A stretch of DNA of 64,000 nt from Prevotella sp. HJM029 (lineage in GTDB: Bacteria; Bacteroidota; Bacteroidia; Bacteroidales; Bacteroidaceae), in contig NZ_AZHT01000001.1 in the NCBI RefSeq assembly GCF_000599605.1, positions 1-64,000 of the forward strand, read 5' to 3'. Shown here piece after piece: positions 16,598-26,227 of the stretch. The notes below the pieces were generated by a model. The model did no database searches, had not been told where the DNA came from, and saw nothing but the letters and a program-made list of their open reading frames with translations. Each line of letters opens with the position of its first letter. Position 1 is the stretch's first letter. The position numbers were made by a program, and so were the translations under genes.

Positions 16598-17272
16598 ATG
16601 GAAGTTGATGTAGCGAAAAATCTTAAGACTGTATTGCAAGCATTGCCAAAGCAAGTGCAATTAGTAGCCATCAGCAAATATCATCCTGTAGAATATATTG
16701 AAGCAGCCTATGCTGAAGGGCAGCGTGTTTTTGGTGAAAGTCATGAACAGGAGCTCAAGCAAAAAGTCGCCACACTGCCTAAGGATATTAAATGGCACTT
16801 TATCGGGCACTTGCAAACCAATAAGGTGAAATATATTGCCCCCTATATTTCGATGATTGAGTCGGTGGACTGTTTGAGACTCCTCAAAGAGATTGATAAA
16901 CTGGCAACTAAACACGACCGTACAATTCAAGTGCTTTTAGAGCTTCATGTGGCTGAAGAAAAGACGAAATCTGGCCTATCTTTCGACGCATGTCGTGCGC
17001 TTTTAGATGAAGGAGAATGGCGTCAACTGAATCATGTTCAAATTTGTGGCATCATGATGATGGCCACCAATACCGATGATGCTGTCAAGATAGCACAAGA
17101 ATTTGATGCTGCCTGGCACTTCTTCGATGAGATAAAGCAGCAATATTTTGCCGATGACGATGCCTTTTGCCAACGTTCATGGGGAATGAGCCACGATTAT
17201 CAGATTGCCGTTCAGCATGGCTCAACAATGGTACGCGTTGGAACAAACATCTTTGGCCCTCGTGTTTATTAA
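16598..17272 (+). CDS. yggS: YggS family pyridoxal phosphate homeostasis protein
   Basis: A 224-residue single-domain fold-type III PLP-binding protein. The PLP lysine is K27 in VAISKYHP; other family motifs are VFGESHEQELKQK, KWHFIGHLQTNKVK and the phosphate-binding end SMVRVGTNIFGPR-like stretch near the C terminus (here STMVRVGTNIFG). Family members have no strong enzyme activity and buffer free PLP. A PLP-dependent aminotransferase lies next, but a hairpin terminator separates them. Confidence 0.93.
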   Translation: MEVDVAKNLKTVLQALPKQVQLVAISKYHPVEYIEAAYAEGQRVFGESHEQELKQKVATLPKDIKWHFIGHLQTNKVKYIAPYISMIESVDCLRLLKEIDKLATKHDRTIQVLLELHVAEEKTKSGLSFDACRALLDEGEWRQLNHVQICGIMMMATNTDDAVKIAQEFDAAWHFFDEIKQQYFADDDAFCQRSWGMSHDYQIAVQHGSTMVRVGTNIFGPRVY

Positions 17273-17296
17273 TAGTCTCATAAAATGTATCATCAC

Positions 17297-17324
17297 AAAG
17301 TAGCGGTTGATCAGCTGCTACTTT
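17297..17324 (+). terminator. likely terminator after yggS
   Basis: AAAGTAGC (17297-17304) pairs with GCTACTTT (17317-17324), followed by a short T/A-rich stretch. The U run is weak. Confidence 0.55.
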
Positions 17325-17338
17325 AATTTAAAATAAAT

Positions 17339-18553
17339 ATGCCCGAAATATCTGTTCGTGGTTTGGAAATGCCTCAATCGCCCATTCGCAAATTAGCTCC
17401 ATTGGCTAATGCTGCAAAAGAAAGAGGTATAAAAGTTTATCACTTAAATATTGGTCAACCCGACCTCCCCACTCCACAATGTGGTTTGGATGCCCTCAAA
17501 AAGATAGATCGCACCATCCTCGAATATTCACCAAGCCAAGGCTATTTGAGCTATCGCAAGAAATTAGTGGGATATTATGAGAAATATAATATCCATGTCT
17601 CTCCCGATGACATTATCATTACGTCTGGTGGAAGTGAAGCTGTTTTATTTGCTTTCATGAGCTGTTTAAATCCTGGTGATGAAATCATCGTTCCAGAGCC
17701 GGCTTATGCAAATTATATGGCTTTTGCTATCAGTGCTGGTGCGCGCATTCGAACAATAGCAACAACGATAGAAGAAGGTTTCTCTCTTCCGAAAGTTGAA
17801 AAGTTTGAAGAGTTGATAAACGAACATACACGAGCCATCATGATATGCAACCCTAACAACCCTACAGGTTATCTTTACACGCGAAGGGAGATGAATCAGA
17901 TTAGGGATTTAGTCAAGAAGTATGATCTTTATCTGTTCTCGGACGAAGTATATCGTGAATATATCTATACGGGTTCACCCTATATTAGTGCCTGCCACTT
18001 GGAAGGTATCGAAAACAACGTTATCCTCATAGACTCTGTCTCAAAGCGTTATTCTGAATGCGGCATTCGAATAGGTGCACTTATTACGAAAAACGAGCAA
18101 GTAAGGAACGCTGTTATGAAGTTTTGTCAGGCACGATTATCTCCGCCTCTGATAGGTCAAATTGTTGCCGAAGCCTCTTTAGATGCGCCAGAATCTTATT
18201 ATCGTGATGTTTATGATGAATATGTAGAACGCAGAAAGTGTTTAATTGATGGATTAAACCGCATCCCTGGCGTATATTCTCCTATTCCAATGGGGGCTTT
18301 CTATACTGTTGCACAACTTCCTATCGATGATAGTGAAAAGTTTTGTCGTTGGTGCTTAGAATCCTTTAATGATAATGGTGAAACGGTGATGATGGCGCCC
18401 GCGTCTGGATTTTACACTACGCCCGGTGCAGGACAAAATCAAGTGCGCATCGCCTACGTATTGAAAAAAGCCGATTTGGAACGGGCACTTGAGGTGCTTA
18501 GAAAAGCACTTGAGACTTATCCTGGAAGAACATTACAAGAAAAACCGCTGTGA
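17339..18553 (+). CDS. class I/II PLP-dependent aminotransferase
   Basis: A 404-residue fold-type I aminotransferase. The substrate region NIGQPDLPTP, the glycine-rich SGGSEAV, the NPNNPTGYLYT motif, the DEVYREY motif and the PLP lysine K236 in DSVSKRYSECGIRIG are all present, followed by the C-terminal arginine in QVRIAYVL. This subgroup includes aspartate and aromatic transaminases, and the exact substrate cannot be read from sequence. The stop overlaps the GTG start of the next gene (GTGA), which implies coupled translation with a transport permease, though no functional link is obvious. Confidence 0.88.
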   Translation: MPEISVRGLEMPQSPIRKLAPLANAAKERGIKVYHLNIGQPDLPTPQCGLDALKKIDRTILEYSPSQGYLSYRKKLVGYYEKYNIHVSPDDIIITSGGSEAVLFAFMSCLNPGDEIIVPEPAYANYMAFAISAGARIRTIATTIEEGFSLPKVEKFEELINEHTRAIMICNPNNPTGYLYTRREMNQIRDLVKKYDLYLFSDEVYREYIYTGSPYISACHLEGIENNVILIDSVSKRYSECGIRIGALITKNEQVRNAVMKFCQARLSPPLIGQIVAEASLDAPESYYRDVYDEYVERRKCLIDGLNRIPGVYSPIPMGAFYTVAQLPIDDSEKFCRWCLESFNDNGETVMMAPASGFYTTPGAGQNQVRIAYVLKKADLERALEVLRKALETYPGRTLQEKPL

Positions 18554-19797
18554 ATTTACCTCTATTTTTAGCTAAACGAATAGCGCATCATGCTGGGGAT
18601 GGAAGAAACGTTTCACGACCGACCATTAGAATTGCTATGGCTGGTGTTGCCATAGGTTTAGCGGTGATGATGATTTCCGTGAGTGTGGTGTTAGGATTTA
18701 AGCATACAATCCGTGATAAAGTAATCGGCTTTGGTGGACAAATTCAGGTAGCTAATTTCCTAACACTACAGACGGGCGACAACTATCCCATTGAGATGGA
18801 TGACTCTATGATGGCTGTGTTGCGTGCCACAGAAGGCGTAAAGCATGTGCAGCGCTATACCTATATACAAGGCATTCTCAAAACGAATCACGACTTTTTG
18901 GGGGTGATGCTGAAAGGGATTGGGCCGGAATACGACACAACTTTCCTTCAGTATTATTTGAAAGCAGGCGAGCTACCCAAGTTCTCTGATCACAAAGGCA
19001 GCAACAAACTTGTTATCTCACAAAGCATAGCCAACAAGTTAGGTATAAAAGTTGGCGATAAGCTCTTCGCCTATTTCATTAATCAAGGTGGAGTGCGTAT
19101 GCGGCGGTTTACAATTTGCGGCATCTACCAAACCAACCTCGCACAATATGATGATGTGACCTGCTTCACCGATTTGTATACCGCAAGGAAACTTAATGGA
19201 TGGAACGATGACCAAGCGACCGGAGCCGAAATCAGTTTGAAGGATTTCAAAGATGCCGACTTGGTGGAGAGCCGGTTCGTGAAGTATGTAAATCGGACGA
19301 CCGACCATTATGGCGAGACTTATTCATCAAAAACAATTCGTGACATCGCACCACAACTATTCTCCTGGCTCGACTTGTTAGACCTCAATGTCTGGATTAT
19401 TTTGGCATTGATGATAGCTGTTGCGGGCGTGACCATGATTTCGGGATTGCTGATTATTATTCTCGAGCGCACCGTGATGATAGGCATACTCAAAGCACTT
19501 GGTGCACGGAATAAAACCATTCGCCACACCTTCATTTGGTTTGCCGCATTCATTATTGGCCGTGGCATGCTGATAGGCAACCTCGTTGCTTTAGGTCTCA
19601 TTAGCCTGCAACACTTCACAGGCTTAGTGAAATTAAATCCGCAGACCTATTATGTAAGCACCGTGCCTGTTGAATATAATTTTCTGCTGTTCACACTGCT
19701 CAATCTTGCCACCTTGCTCATCTGCGTAGCGGTGCTCATTGCGCCGAGCTATTTCATATCGCACATTCATCCGGCAAAATCAATGCGCTACGAATAA
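18550..19797 (+). CDS. LolC/FtsX-type ABC transporter permease
   Basis: A 415-residue inner-membrane protein with a GTG start that overlaps the aminotransferase stop by 4 bp. One membrane segment lies near residues 28-55 (IRIAMAGVAIGLAVMMISVSVVLGFK), a large extracytoplasmic domain follows (about 60-275), then three segments, the first around VWIILALMIAVAGVTMI. This is the layout of LolC/LolE lipoprotein-release permeases and MacB/FtsX proteins. The stretch FIGILKALGARN-like (here MIGILKALGARNKTIR) is the ATPase coupling helix typical of LolC. No ATPase gene is adjacent, so it must use one encoded elsewhere. Confidence 0.88.
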   Translation: MNLPLFLAKRIAHHAGDGRNVSRPTIRIAMAGVAIGLAVMMISVSVVLGFKHTIRDKVIGFGGQIQVANFLTLQTGDNYPIEMDDSMMAVLRATEGVKHVQRYTYIQGILKTNHDFLGVMLKGIGPEYDTTFLQYYLKAGELPKFSDHKGSNKLVISQSIANKLGIKVGDKLFAYFINQGGVRMRRFTICGIYQTNLAQYDDVTCFTDLYTARKLNGWNDDQATGAEISLKDFKDADLVESRFVKYVNRTTDHYGETYSSKTIRDIAPQLFSWLDLLDLNVWIILALMIAVAGVTMISGLLIIILERTVMIGILKALGARNKTIRHTFIWFAAFIIGRGMLIGNLVALGLISLQHFTGLVKLNPQTYYVSTVPVEYNFLLFTLLNLATLLICVAVLIAPSYFISHIHPAKSMRYE

Positions 19798-19821
19798 ACA
19801 GCCAATTAAGTGCACATAAAG

Positions 19822-19853
19822 TTTTGGAATGTGCAAAGAATGCGCTATCTTTG
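19822..19853 (+). promoter_or_regulatory. promoter of the acyl-CoA ligase gene
   Basis: TTTTG at 19822-19826, a 19-nt spacer and TATCTTTG at 19846-19853. The leader to the ATG at 19957 is about 95 nt. Confidence 0.8.
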
Positions 19854-19956
19854 CACAGAATTTTTGGATTTGTGCAAGGTGCTTCACAAAACGCATCCCA
19901 GAAGAACCTACACGCAACAATAAACGAATTAAAAGCATAAAAGCAAAAACAAGATT

Positions 19957-21624
19957 ATGGATCAAACACAGCATTTCAATAGTCTGATACAACAGTCGAT
20001 TATAGATAACTGGGACAAGGATGCCTTGACCGACTTTCAAGGTGCAACACTTCAATATCACGACGTTGCACGGAAGATAGAGAAACTCCACATCATGTTT
20101 GAAAACAGCGGCATCGTGAAGGGTGACAAAATAGCGCTCGCCGGTCGCAACAGTGCAAACTGGGCCGTAGCTTTTCTTGCCACACTCACTTATGGTTGCG
20201 TGGCCGTTCCTATTTTGCATGAATTCACACCCGACCAGATGCACAACATCGTCAACCACAGCGAAGCACGGCTTTTGTTTGTGGGCGACGTGGTGGCTAC
20301 GCAGATCGACGCAACAAAGATGCCCCAACTCGAAGGCATCATCTACATCCCCGACTATTCATTGGTGCTTTCGCGCACAGAGAAACTAACGTTTGCACGC
20401 GAGCACCTGAATGAGATATTCGGTCAGCGCTTCCCGAAATATTTCCGCAAAGAACATGTGAACTACCATATTGAGCAAAGCCCCGAAGAGCTGGCCCTCA
20501 TCAACTACACAAGTGGGACGACGGGCTTCTCGAAAGGCGTGATGCTGCCCTATCGCGCCCTTTGGAGCAATGCCTATTTCGCACAGAGCGTGTTGGGGAG
20601 CGAGGTGAAAAGCGGCGACCCCATCATCAGCATCCTCCCCATGGCTCACATGTATGGCATGGCCTTCGAATTCATTTTTGAATTTCTTACTGGCTGCCAT
20701 ATCTATTTCCTAACCCGCATTCCAAGCCCAGCAATCATTGCACAGGCCTTCAGTGAAATTAAGCCTAGAGTTATTATCAGTGTACCCCTCATTATTGAGA
20801 AAATCATCCGCAAACGCGTGTTCCCCAAATTGCAAAATAGTGGTATACGCATGCTCATGCACATGCCTGTAATTGCCAAAAAACTGGGCGATAAGATCTG
20901 TCAACAAGTGTCAGATGCTTTTGGTGGCCAATTCTACGAGGTTATTATTGGTGGCGCAGCTTTCAATCAAGAAGTTGAGAAATTCCTCCACCGCATTAGG
21001 TTTAGATATACCGTTGGATATGGTGCTACAGAATGTGCACCCATCATTTGCTACGCAGACTACCATACCTATGTGCCAGGCAGCTGCGGTCGCCCTGTAG
21101 TCAACATGCAAGTGAGAATCGATAGCCCCAATCCAGAACACATACCTGGTGAAATCTTAGCTAAAGGAATGAATGTCATGTTGGGCTACTACAAAAATGA
21201 AGAAGCTACACGTCAAGCACTCGATACCGAAGGCTGGTATCATACAGGCGATTTAGGGACGATGGATGCGCAAGGAAATGTCTTCATCAAAGGGCGTTCT
21301 AAGAACATGTTGTTAGGTGCCAGTGGACAAAACATTTATCCTGAGGAAATAGAAGATAAACTCAATTCTATGGAACTGGTCAACGAATGTATTGTCATTC
21401 AAGAAGGTGATAAGCTCATAGGACTGGTCTATCCTGATTATGATGAGGCAAAGAGTTTCGGTCTCTCTAATAGTGACATTGACAAGGTAATGGAACAAAA
21501 TCGCGTCGAGCTCAATCAGTCTCAACCCGCTTACTGCCGTTTGGCCAGCATACAGTTGCGTAATGAGGAATTCGAGAAAACACCCAAAAAGAGCATCAAA
21601 CGCTACCTTTACCAAAAAACATAG
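19957..21624 (+). CDS. AMP-forming long-chain acyl-CoA ligase
   Basis: A 555-residue member of the adenylate-forming superfamily that activates a fatty acid with ATP and loads CoA. The ATP-binding motif YTSGTTGFSKG is at residues 184-194, with VGYGATECAPII, GWYHTGDLGTMD and KGRSKNMLLGASGQNIYPEEIE further on, and the catalytic lysine region near the C terminus (TPKKSIKRYLY). It is somewhat shorter than FadD-type ligases, in line with Bacteroidota homologues. It is transcribed alone from a good promoter and converges on nadE. Confidence 0.9.
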   Translation: MDQTQHFNSLIQQSIIDNWDKDALTDFQGATLQYHDVARKIEKLHIMFENSGIVKGDKIALAGRNSANWAVAFLATLTYGCVAVPILHEFTPDQMHNIVNHSEARLLFVGDVVATQIDATKMPQLEGIIYIPDYSLVLSRTEKLTFAREHLNEIFGQRFPKYFRKEHVNYHIEQSPEELALINYTSGTTGFSKGVMLPYRALWSNAYFAQSVLGSEVKSGDPIISILPMAHMYGMAFEFIFEFLTGCHIYFLTRIPSPAIIAQAFSEIKPRVIISVPLIIEKIIRKRVFPKLQNSGIRMLMHMPVIAKKLGDKICQQVSDAFGGQFYEVIIGGAAFNQEVEKFLHRIRFRYTVGYGATECAPIICYADYHTYVPGSCGRPVVNMQVRIDSPNPEHIPGEILAKGMNVMLGYYKNEEATRQALDTEGWYHTGDLGTMDAQGNVFIKGRSKNMLLGASGQNIYPEEIEDKLNSMELVNECIVIQEGDKLIGLVYPDYDEAKSFGLSNSDIDKVMEQNRVELNQSQPAYCRLASIQLRNEEFEKTPKKSIKRYLYQKT

Positions 21625-21832
21625 AAGAGTATGGGAAAGCATCGCTTAAAAGAAAGTTCTTGATGCTATTAAGACATATAGTTCTGAGATATCCATAAGC
21701 ATATCTTACTCTACTCCTCCTAATATATTGGAACTTGGCGTAATAGACATTTGACAGAGTTATAAACCCTATATATCTATCACGCCAAATATTAACTATA
21801 TATTCACTTGACAGAAGCAAACAGAGCTATAT

Positions 21833-23761
21833 TCAAAGCGCTTCGCAAGCTTGCAACCATAATTCTACCATAGCATCAGAAGGCATACGCCAATCGCCAC
21901 GCGGACTTAGACTAATGTAACCAACTTTTGGGCCATCGGGCATACAACTACGTTTAAATTGTTGCGTAAAAAACCTGTAATAGAAAGATTTGAGCCAGCG
22001 TTTTAGCACATTGCCCGTATAATAACCAGCAAAGGTATGCTCAGCCATCAAGAATATCTTAGCAGGAGAAAAACCAAAACGCAAAGCATAATAAAGAAAG
22101 AAATCATGAAGTTCATAAGGTCCAACCAGGTCTTCTGTGCGTTGCAGTATATGCCCTTCTGTATCAGTTGGAGTAAGTTCTGGACTTATAGGTGTTTCTA
22201 TAATATCATTAAGCAAACCCGAAATCTCATTCGTTGCTTGCAGAGCCTCATGTTTCACCAAACATTGCACTAAAGTCTTAGGCACACTGGTATTCACTCC
22301 ATACATACTCATCTGGTCGCCATTGTAAGTAGCCCATCCCAATGCCAATTCAGACAAGTCCCCTGTCCCAACTACAATTCCTCCCACTTGGTTACTAATA
22401 TCCATGAGAATTTGTGTACGTTCGCGTGCTTGACTATTTTCATAAACAACATCATGCACCGCACTGTCATGACCGATATCCTTAAAATGCTGCATAACAC
22501 TTGCCGCAATAGAGATTTCACGCAATGTGACACCCAAAGCTCGCATCAAATGAATTGCATTCTGATAAGTATGGTCAGAGGTTCCAAAACCTGGCATTGT
22601 TACCCCAATAATCCCGTGTCGACTGAGTTTTAGTTTATCAAAAGTACGCACACAAACGAGCAGTGCCAACGTCGAATCCAACCCACCACTGATACCAATA
22701 ACCACTTTCTTCGCCTTAATATGATAAAGACGCTTAGCTAAACCCATGCTTTGGATGTTTAATATCTCTTCACAAGCCTCCCCCTTTCCAATACCTGTTG
22801 GTACAAAAGGAGATGAAGAGAAGATTCTCTCCAAGCGGAAGGGCTTGAAATTTTGCAATGGACAGCAAGCTATATTCTCAGTTTCATAACCTTCATTAAA
22901 CTGTGCTGTAGCAAACGTTGTATTGTTACAGCGGTCGTAGCGGATACGATCGATATCAATTTGGGCTGTCACCAATTGTGGTGAGAAAGTAAATCTCTTT
23001 CCCTCATCTAAGAGGGTTCCATTTTCATAAATTAATGCATTACCGCTATAAACAACATCTTGTGTACTTTCCCCAAACCCACAACTGCTATATACATAAC
23101 CACTAATAGTACGTGCACTCTGCTGTGCTAAGAGGCTCTTAAGGTAAGCATGCTTACCAACCAACTCATCGGTAGCCGAAAGATTGAATATGATATCTGC
23201 ACCAGCTAATGCCAAATGATTACTGGGAGGAGTGGGAGCCCACACATCTTCACAAATCTCTATACCAAATTTCACACCCTGCGCCGTTTCAAATATTTTG
23301 GGTTGCGCAGATACTTTCACTGCAATACCTGCTAAAGAAATGGTCGTAGGGCGTAGAGCTTGTGCCGAAGTGAACCATCGTTTTTCATAAAATTCATTGT
23401 AATTGGGAAGATAGCTCTTGGGGACAACACCCAGAAGTTGGCCTTGCTGTACCACTATAGCACAGTTAAGAAGCAGATTCCCTACCATGAGTGGTGCTCC
23501 TACAATCACAATAATATCTTTTTGCTGAGTAAAATGCAGCAAATGAGTTATGGCTACATCAACAGCTTCAAGCAGTGAATACTGTCGAAAGAGATCCTGA
23601 CAGGTATAACTCGTGAGTGAAAGCTCTGGGAAGACTACTATTTCGACACCTATTTCTTCAGCCTCTGTAACAAGCCTTTCTATTTGCTCGGTATTATACT
23701 GGACATCACCAATACGAACAGCTGGAATGGCTGCTGCTACTTTAATAAAACCATATTCCAT
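21833..23761 (-). CDS. nadE: glutamine-dependent NAD+ synthetase
   Basis: A 642-residue two-domain enzyme making NAD+ from nicotinate adenine dinucleotide, using ammonia released from glutamine. The nitrilase-type amidase domain (about 1-290) has the catalytic set E46 (FPELSLT), K115 (PKSYLPNY) and C170 (EICEDVW). The synthetase domain holds the P-loop SGGLDS at 358-363 and TGDLSELALGW. The length is standard for the glutamine-dependent form. It is 2 bp from the DUF2027-Smr gene and ends a long minus-strand cluster. Confidence 0.96.
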   Translation of the reverse strand: MEYGFIKVAAAIPAVRIGDVQYNTEQIERLVTEAEEIGVEIVVFPELSLTSYTCQDLFRQYSLLEAVDVAITHLLHFTQQKDIIVIVGAPLMVGNLLLNCAIVVQQGQLLGVVPKSYLPNYNEFYEKRWFTSAQALRPTTISLAGIAVKVSAQPKIFETAQGVKFGIEICEDVWAPTPPSNHLALAGADIIFNLSATDELVGKHAYLKSLLAQQSARTISGYVYSSCGFGESTQDVVYSGNALIYENGTLLDEGKRFTFSPQLVTAQIDIDRIRYDRCNNTTFATAQFNEGYETENIACCPLQNFKPFRLERIFSSSPFVPTGIGKGEACEEILNIQSMGLAKRLYHIKAKKVVIGISGGLDSTLALLVCVRTFDKLKLSRHGIIGVTMPGFGTSDHTYQNAIHLMRALGVTLREISIAASVMQHFKDIGHDSAVHDVVYENSQARERTQILMDISNQVGGIVVGTGDLSELALGWATYNGDQMSMYGVNTSVPKTLVQCLVKHEALQATNEISGLLNDIIETPISPELTPTDTEGHILQRTEDLVGPYELHDFFLYYALRFGFSPAKIFLMAEHTFAGYYTGNVLKRWLKSFYYRFFTQQFKRSCMPDGPKVGYISLSPRGDWRMPSDAMVELWLQACEAL

Positions 23762-23763
23762 AA

Positions 23764-24927
23764 CTAATGAATGGTAATTTGTGTTGCGCCATAGCCATAT
23801 TCACAAAATGACGCATCTTGATAAGTAAATTTCTTATATTGATAGTTCAAAGCATTAATGAGTGCCCGACGCAATACTCCTTCACCTTTTCCGTGAATGA
23901 AGATAATCTTCTTACCCCGATGCTTACGATAGGCTTCAAGAGTGTCTTTGAATACTTGCAACTGATAGTCTAAGATATCTTTAGAGGTCATCCCCTGAGT
24001 ATTATCCAACAAAGCATCAATATGTAAATCAATTACTACAGGTTCGTCTCCTCTTTGAGCAGAATCCATTTTTGTAGGTACGACTTTCATATTGTCGTGC
24101 GGTTTGGATTGCATTTCTTTAGCCAATTGTGCAACATCTACTTGCAACACCCTTTTTGGTTCATCGTTAACAATAATGCCATAAAGTAGAGCTGGAGATT
24201 CAAAAAAATCATTAGATTGGAAAGTAGATTGCTTGTAGAACTTCACTGCCTCAAATTTAATATGGGCTGAGAACATGGGCTTCACCAAAAAGTTTTTTTC
24301 TCGTTTGTAGGCTATACCTTGAATGGCCAAATGACTTAACTCATTCAAATTAGCATAGCCAAGTGTCGTTACAAAATTCTTTGTATTGGGGGCGAGTTCA
24401 CCTTGATAGACTAATGTCCAGCTATTGTTCTCTCCTATCATATAGATCAACTGCAAGAAATAGTTGCAGTCATTCACTAGGTACACATCGAACGTTGTAT
24501 CTACAGGCAAAGTAGGATTTGACGGAACAAATGCCACGTAAGCTGTTAACAGATTACCTCCTTCACGTTCTTCTATTGGCGCATGGAAGGTTACTTCTCG
24601 TGTGTCGTCAAGTATATCAAAACGCTCATCGCCATCAGCCATATTGAAAGGTGTATCATCTTGCCCCTCTTTGAGCATCGACTTAATACTACGTTGATTG
24701 GTATTGATAATAGTTTCACCTTTATCCGTGATAATAGGCTTCATTGTCAATGCAGCCAGTCTGTCCGAACCATAACTATTACTTTCTATGACTACAACTT
24801 CATTCATGCGAAAGGGAATTTCAAAACCATCTTGATCTTCTACAAGTACGATGTCCTTACCAGAAAAGCCTGTAATTATTCCACCACCCTTTTCGTTTAG
24901 AAAGCGTACCTTATCTCCTTTTTTCAT
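23764..24927 (-). CDS. DUF2027 and Smr-domain protein
   Basis: A 387-residue protein. The N-terminal part has a small beta-barrel-like segment (VRFLNEKGGGIITGF) and then a DUF2027 region; the last 90 or so residues form an Smr domain with DLHIDALLDNTQGM and the catalytic-loop motif HGKGEGVLRRAL. Smr domains are nicking endonucleases in MutS2 and in mRNA surveillance; here no MutS part is present. The real substrate in Bacteroidota is unknown. It lies between nadE (2 bp) and queA (31 bp) on the same strand. Confidence 0.85.
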   Translation of the reverse strand: MKKGDKVRFLNEKGGGIITGFSGKDIVLVEDQDGFEIPFRMNEVVVIESNSYGSDRLAALTMKPIITDKGETIINTNQRSIKSMLKEGQDDTPFNMADGDERFDILDDTREVTFHAPIEEREGGNLLTAYVAFVPSNPTLPVDTTFDVYLVNDCNYFLQLIYMIGENNSWTLVYQGELAPNTKNFVTTLGYANLNELSHLAIQGIAYKREKNFLVKPMFSAHIKFEAVKFYKQSTFQSNDFFESPALLYGIIVNDEPKRVLQVDVAQLAKEMQSKPHDNMKVVPTKMDSAQRGDEPVVIDLHIDALLDNTQGMTSKDILDYQLQVFKDTLEAYRKHRGKKIIFIHGKGEGVLRRALINALNYQYKKFTYQDASFCEYGYGATQITIH

Positions 24928-24958
24928 TCCTTATTTAAATTTTAATTTGTCATTATGC

Positions 24959-26209
24959 TTAAGGTATGAGCAAAGAACTATCGCCATAGCTTAAGAAACG
25001 GAAATTATGCGCCAAAGCATAATCATAGATTTTACGCCACTCTCCATGCACAAAAGCACTCACTAAGAGCAGCAAAGTGCTTTGTGGTTGATGGAAATTA
25101 GTAATCAATATTTTCACAATCTTATATTGATAACCTGGTGCTATAATGATTTGTGTGCTGCTATGCAGTGCCTCTAAGCCATTACGATTCAACCAATCCA
25201 AAACATTGTAAATAGCCTGCTCCGCTGAAATTCCGTTCACAAACATTCCATTACGTTCAGCCTCATAAGGCTCCCACTGTGTCACATGGAGCATTTCTTC
25301 TGTTGCTTCCGGATTGGAAGCTAACTTTACGCCCATGTAATAGAGGCTTTCAAGTGTACGCACACTAGTTGTACCCACAGCAATAGCCACACAATGAAAA
25401 CGCAAAAGATTTTCAAGCGTGTGACGATGCACAACAATATATTCAGTATGCATTTCATGCCCATTAATACTTTCACTTTTTACTGGCTTAAACGTACCAG
25501 CCCCAACATGCAATGTCACCTCTTCTTCAACGATATCGCGCTGCTTAATAGCCTGCAACACCTCATTAGTGAAATGAAGTCCTGCCGTAGGTGCTGCGAC
25601 ACTCCCTTTAATCTTGCTATATATTGTCTGGTAGGAAATTTTGTCATTTTCTTCCGTTTTGCGATTTAGATAAGGGGGAATAGGAAGTTCTCCAACAGCT
25701 TCTAATATGTCCGCAAAATTGATTTGCTCATTATCCCAGCTAAAATCGACCCAATAGTTTGTCCCTTTTCCAAAGGGTTGTTCCCCATCTTCACGCCGTT
25801 CCGCAATAAGGGTAAACGTCTGCCCGCTAATTTCAAAGTTGCATTTCAGTGCTCCCCCTTTCCATTTCTTTAGATTCCCAATCATGCAAAACCATGAACA
25901 ATGGCTCTTCGCTTGAAACATACGCTCATAATCCACAGGATTGGCTGGTTCCATTAAGAATACTTCTATCAGAGCTCCTGTCTCTTTTCTAAAATGCATT
26001 CGTGCCTGGATTACCCGCGTATTGTTATACACCATCAAAGAACATTGAGGTAAAAATGATGGAAGATCAAAAAAATGTGCTTCTGAGATTTCACCTTTAT
26101 TGTAAACTAATAACTTACTGTGATCGCGCTGAGCTAAAGGGAATTTTGCTATACGTTCATCAGGAAGATTATACTGATAATCGCTTATTTTAATCTGTTT
26201 AGTGTCCAT
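24959..26209 (-). CDS. queA: S-adenosylmethionine:tRNA ribosyltransferase-isomerase, long form
   Basis: QueA transfers the ribosyl part of S-adenosylmethionine to 7-aminomethyl-deazaguanine in tRNA during queuosine synthesis. Visible motifs are YNLPDERIAKFPLAQRDHSK, VYNNTRVIQARMHF, PTAGLHFTNEVL, LHVGAGTFKPVK and the C-terminal TNFHQPQSTLLLLVSAF. At 416 residues it is longer than the usual 340-350, with extra sequence in the KGGALKCNFEISGQTFTL region and near the middle. The start MDTKQIK at 26209 is preferred; an in-frame ATG at 26221 is possible. The PAP2 gene lies just upstream. Confidence 0.92.
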   Translation of the reverse strand: MDTKQIKISDYQYNLPDERIAKFPLAQRDHSKLLVYNKGEISEAHFFDLPSFLPQCSLMVYNNTRVIQARMHFRKETGALIEVFLMEPANPVDYERMFQAKSHCSWFCMIGNLKKWKGGALKCNFEISGQTFTLIAERREDGEQPFGKGTNYWVDFSWDNEQINFADILEAVGELPIPPYLNRKTEENDKISYQTIYSKIKGSVAAPTAGLHFTNEVLQAIKQRDIVEEEVTLHVGAGTFKPVKSESINGHEMHTEYIVVHRHTLENLLRFHCVAIAVGTTSVRTLESLYYMGVKLASNPEATEEMLHVTQWEPYEAERNGMFVNGISAEQAIYNVLDWLNRNGLEALHSSTQIIIAPGYQYKIVKILITNFHQPQSTLLLLVSAFVHGEWRKIYDYALAHNFRFLSYGDSSLLIP

Positions 26210-26227
26210 ACCTTGTAACATCTATAT

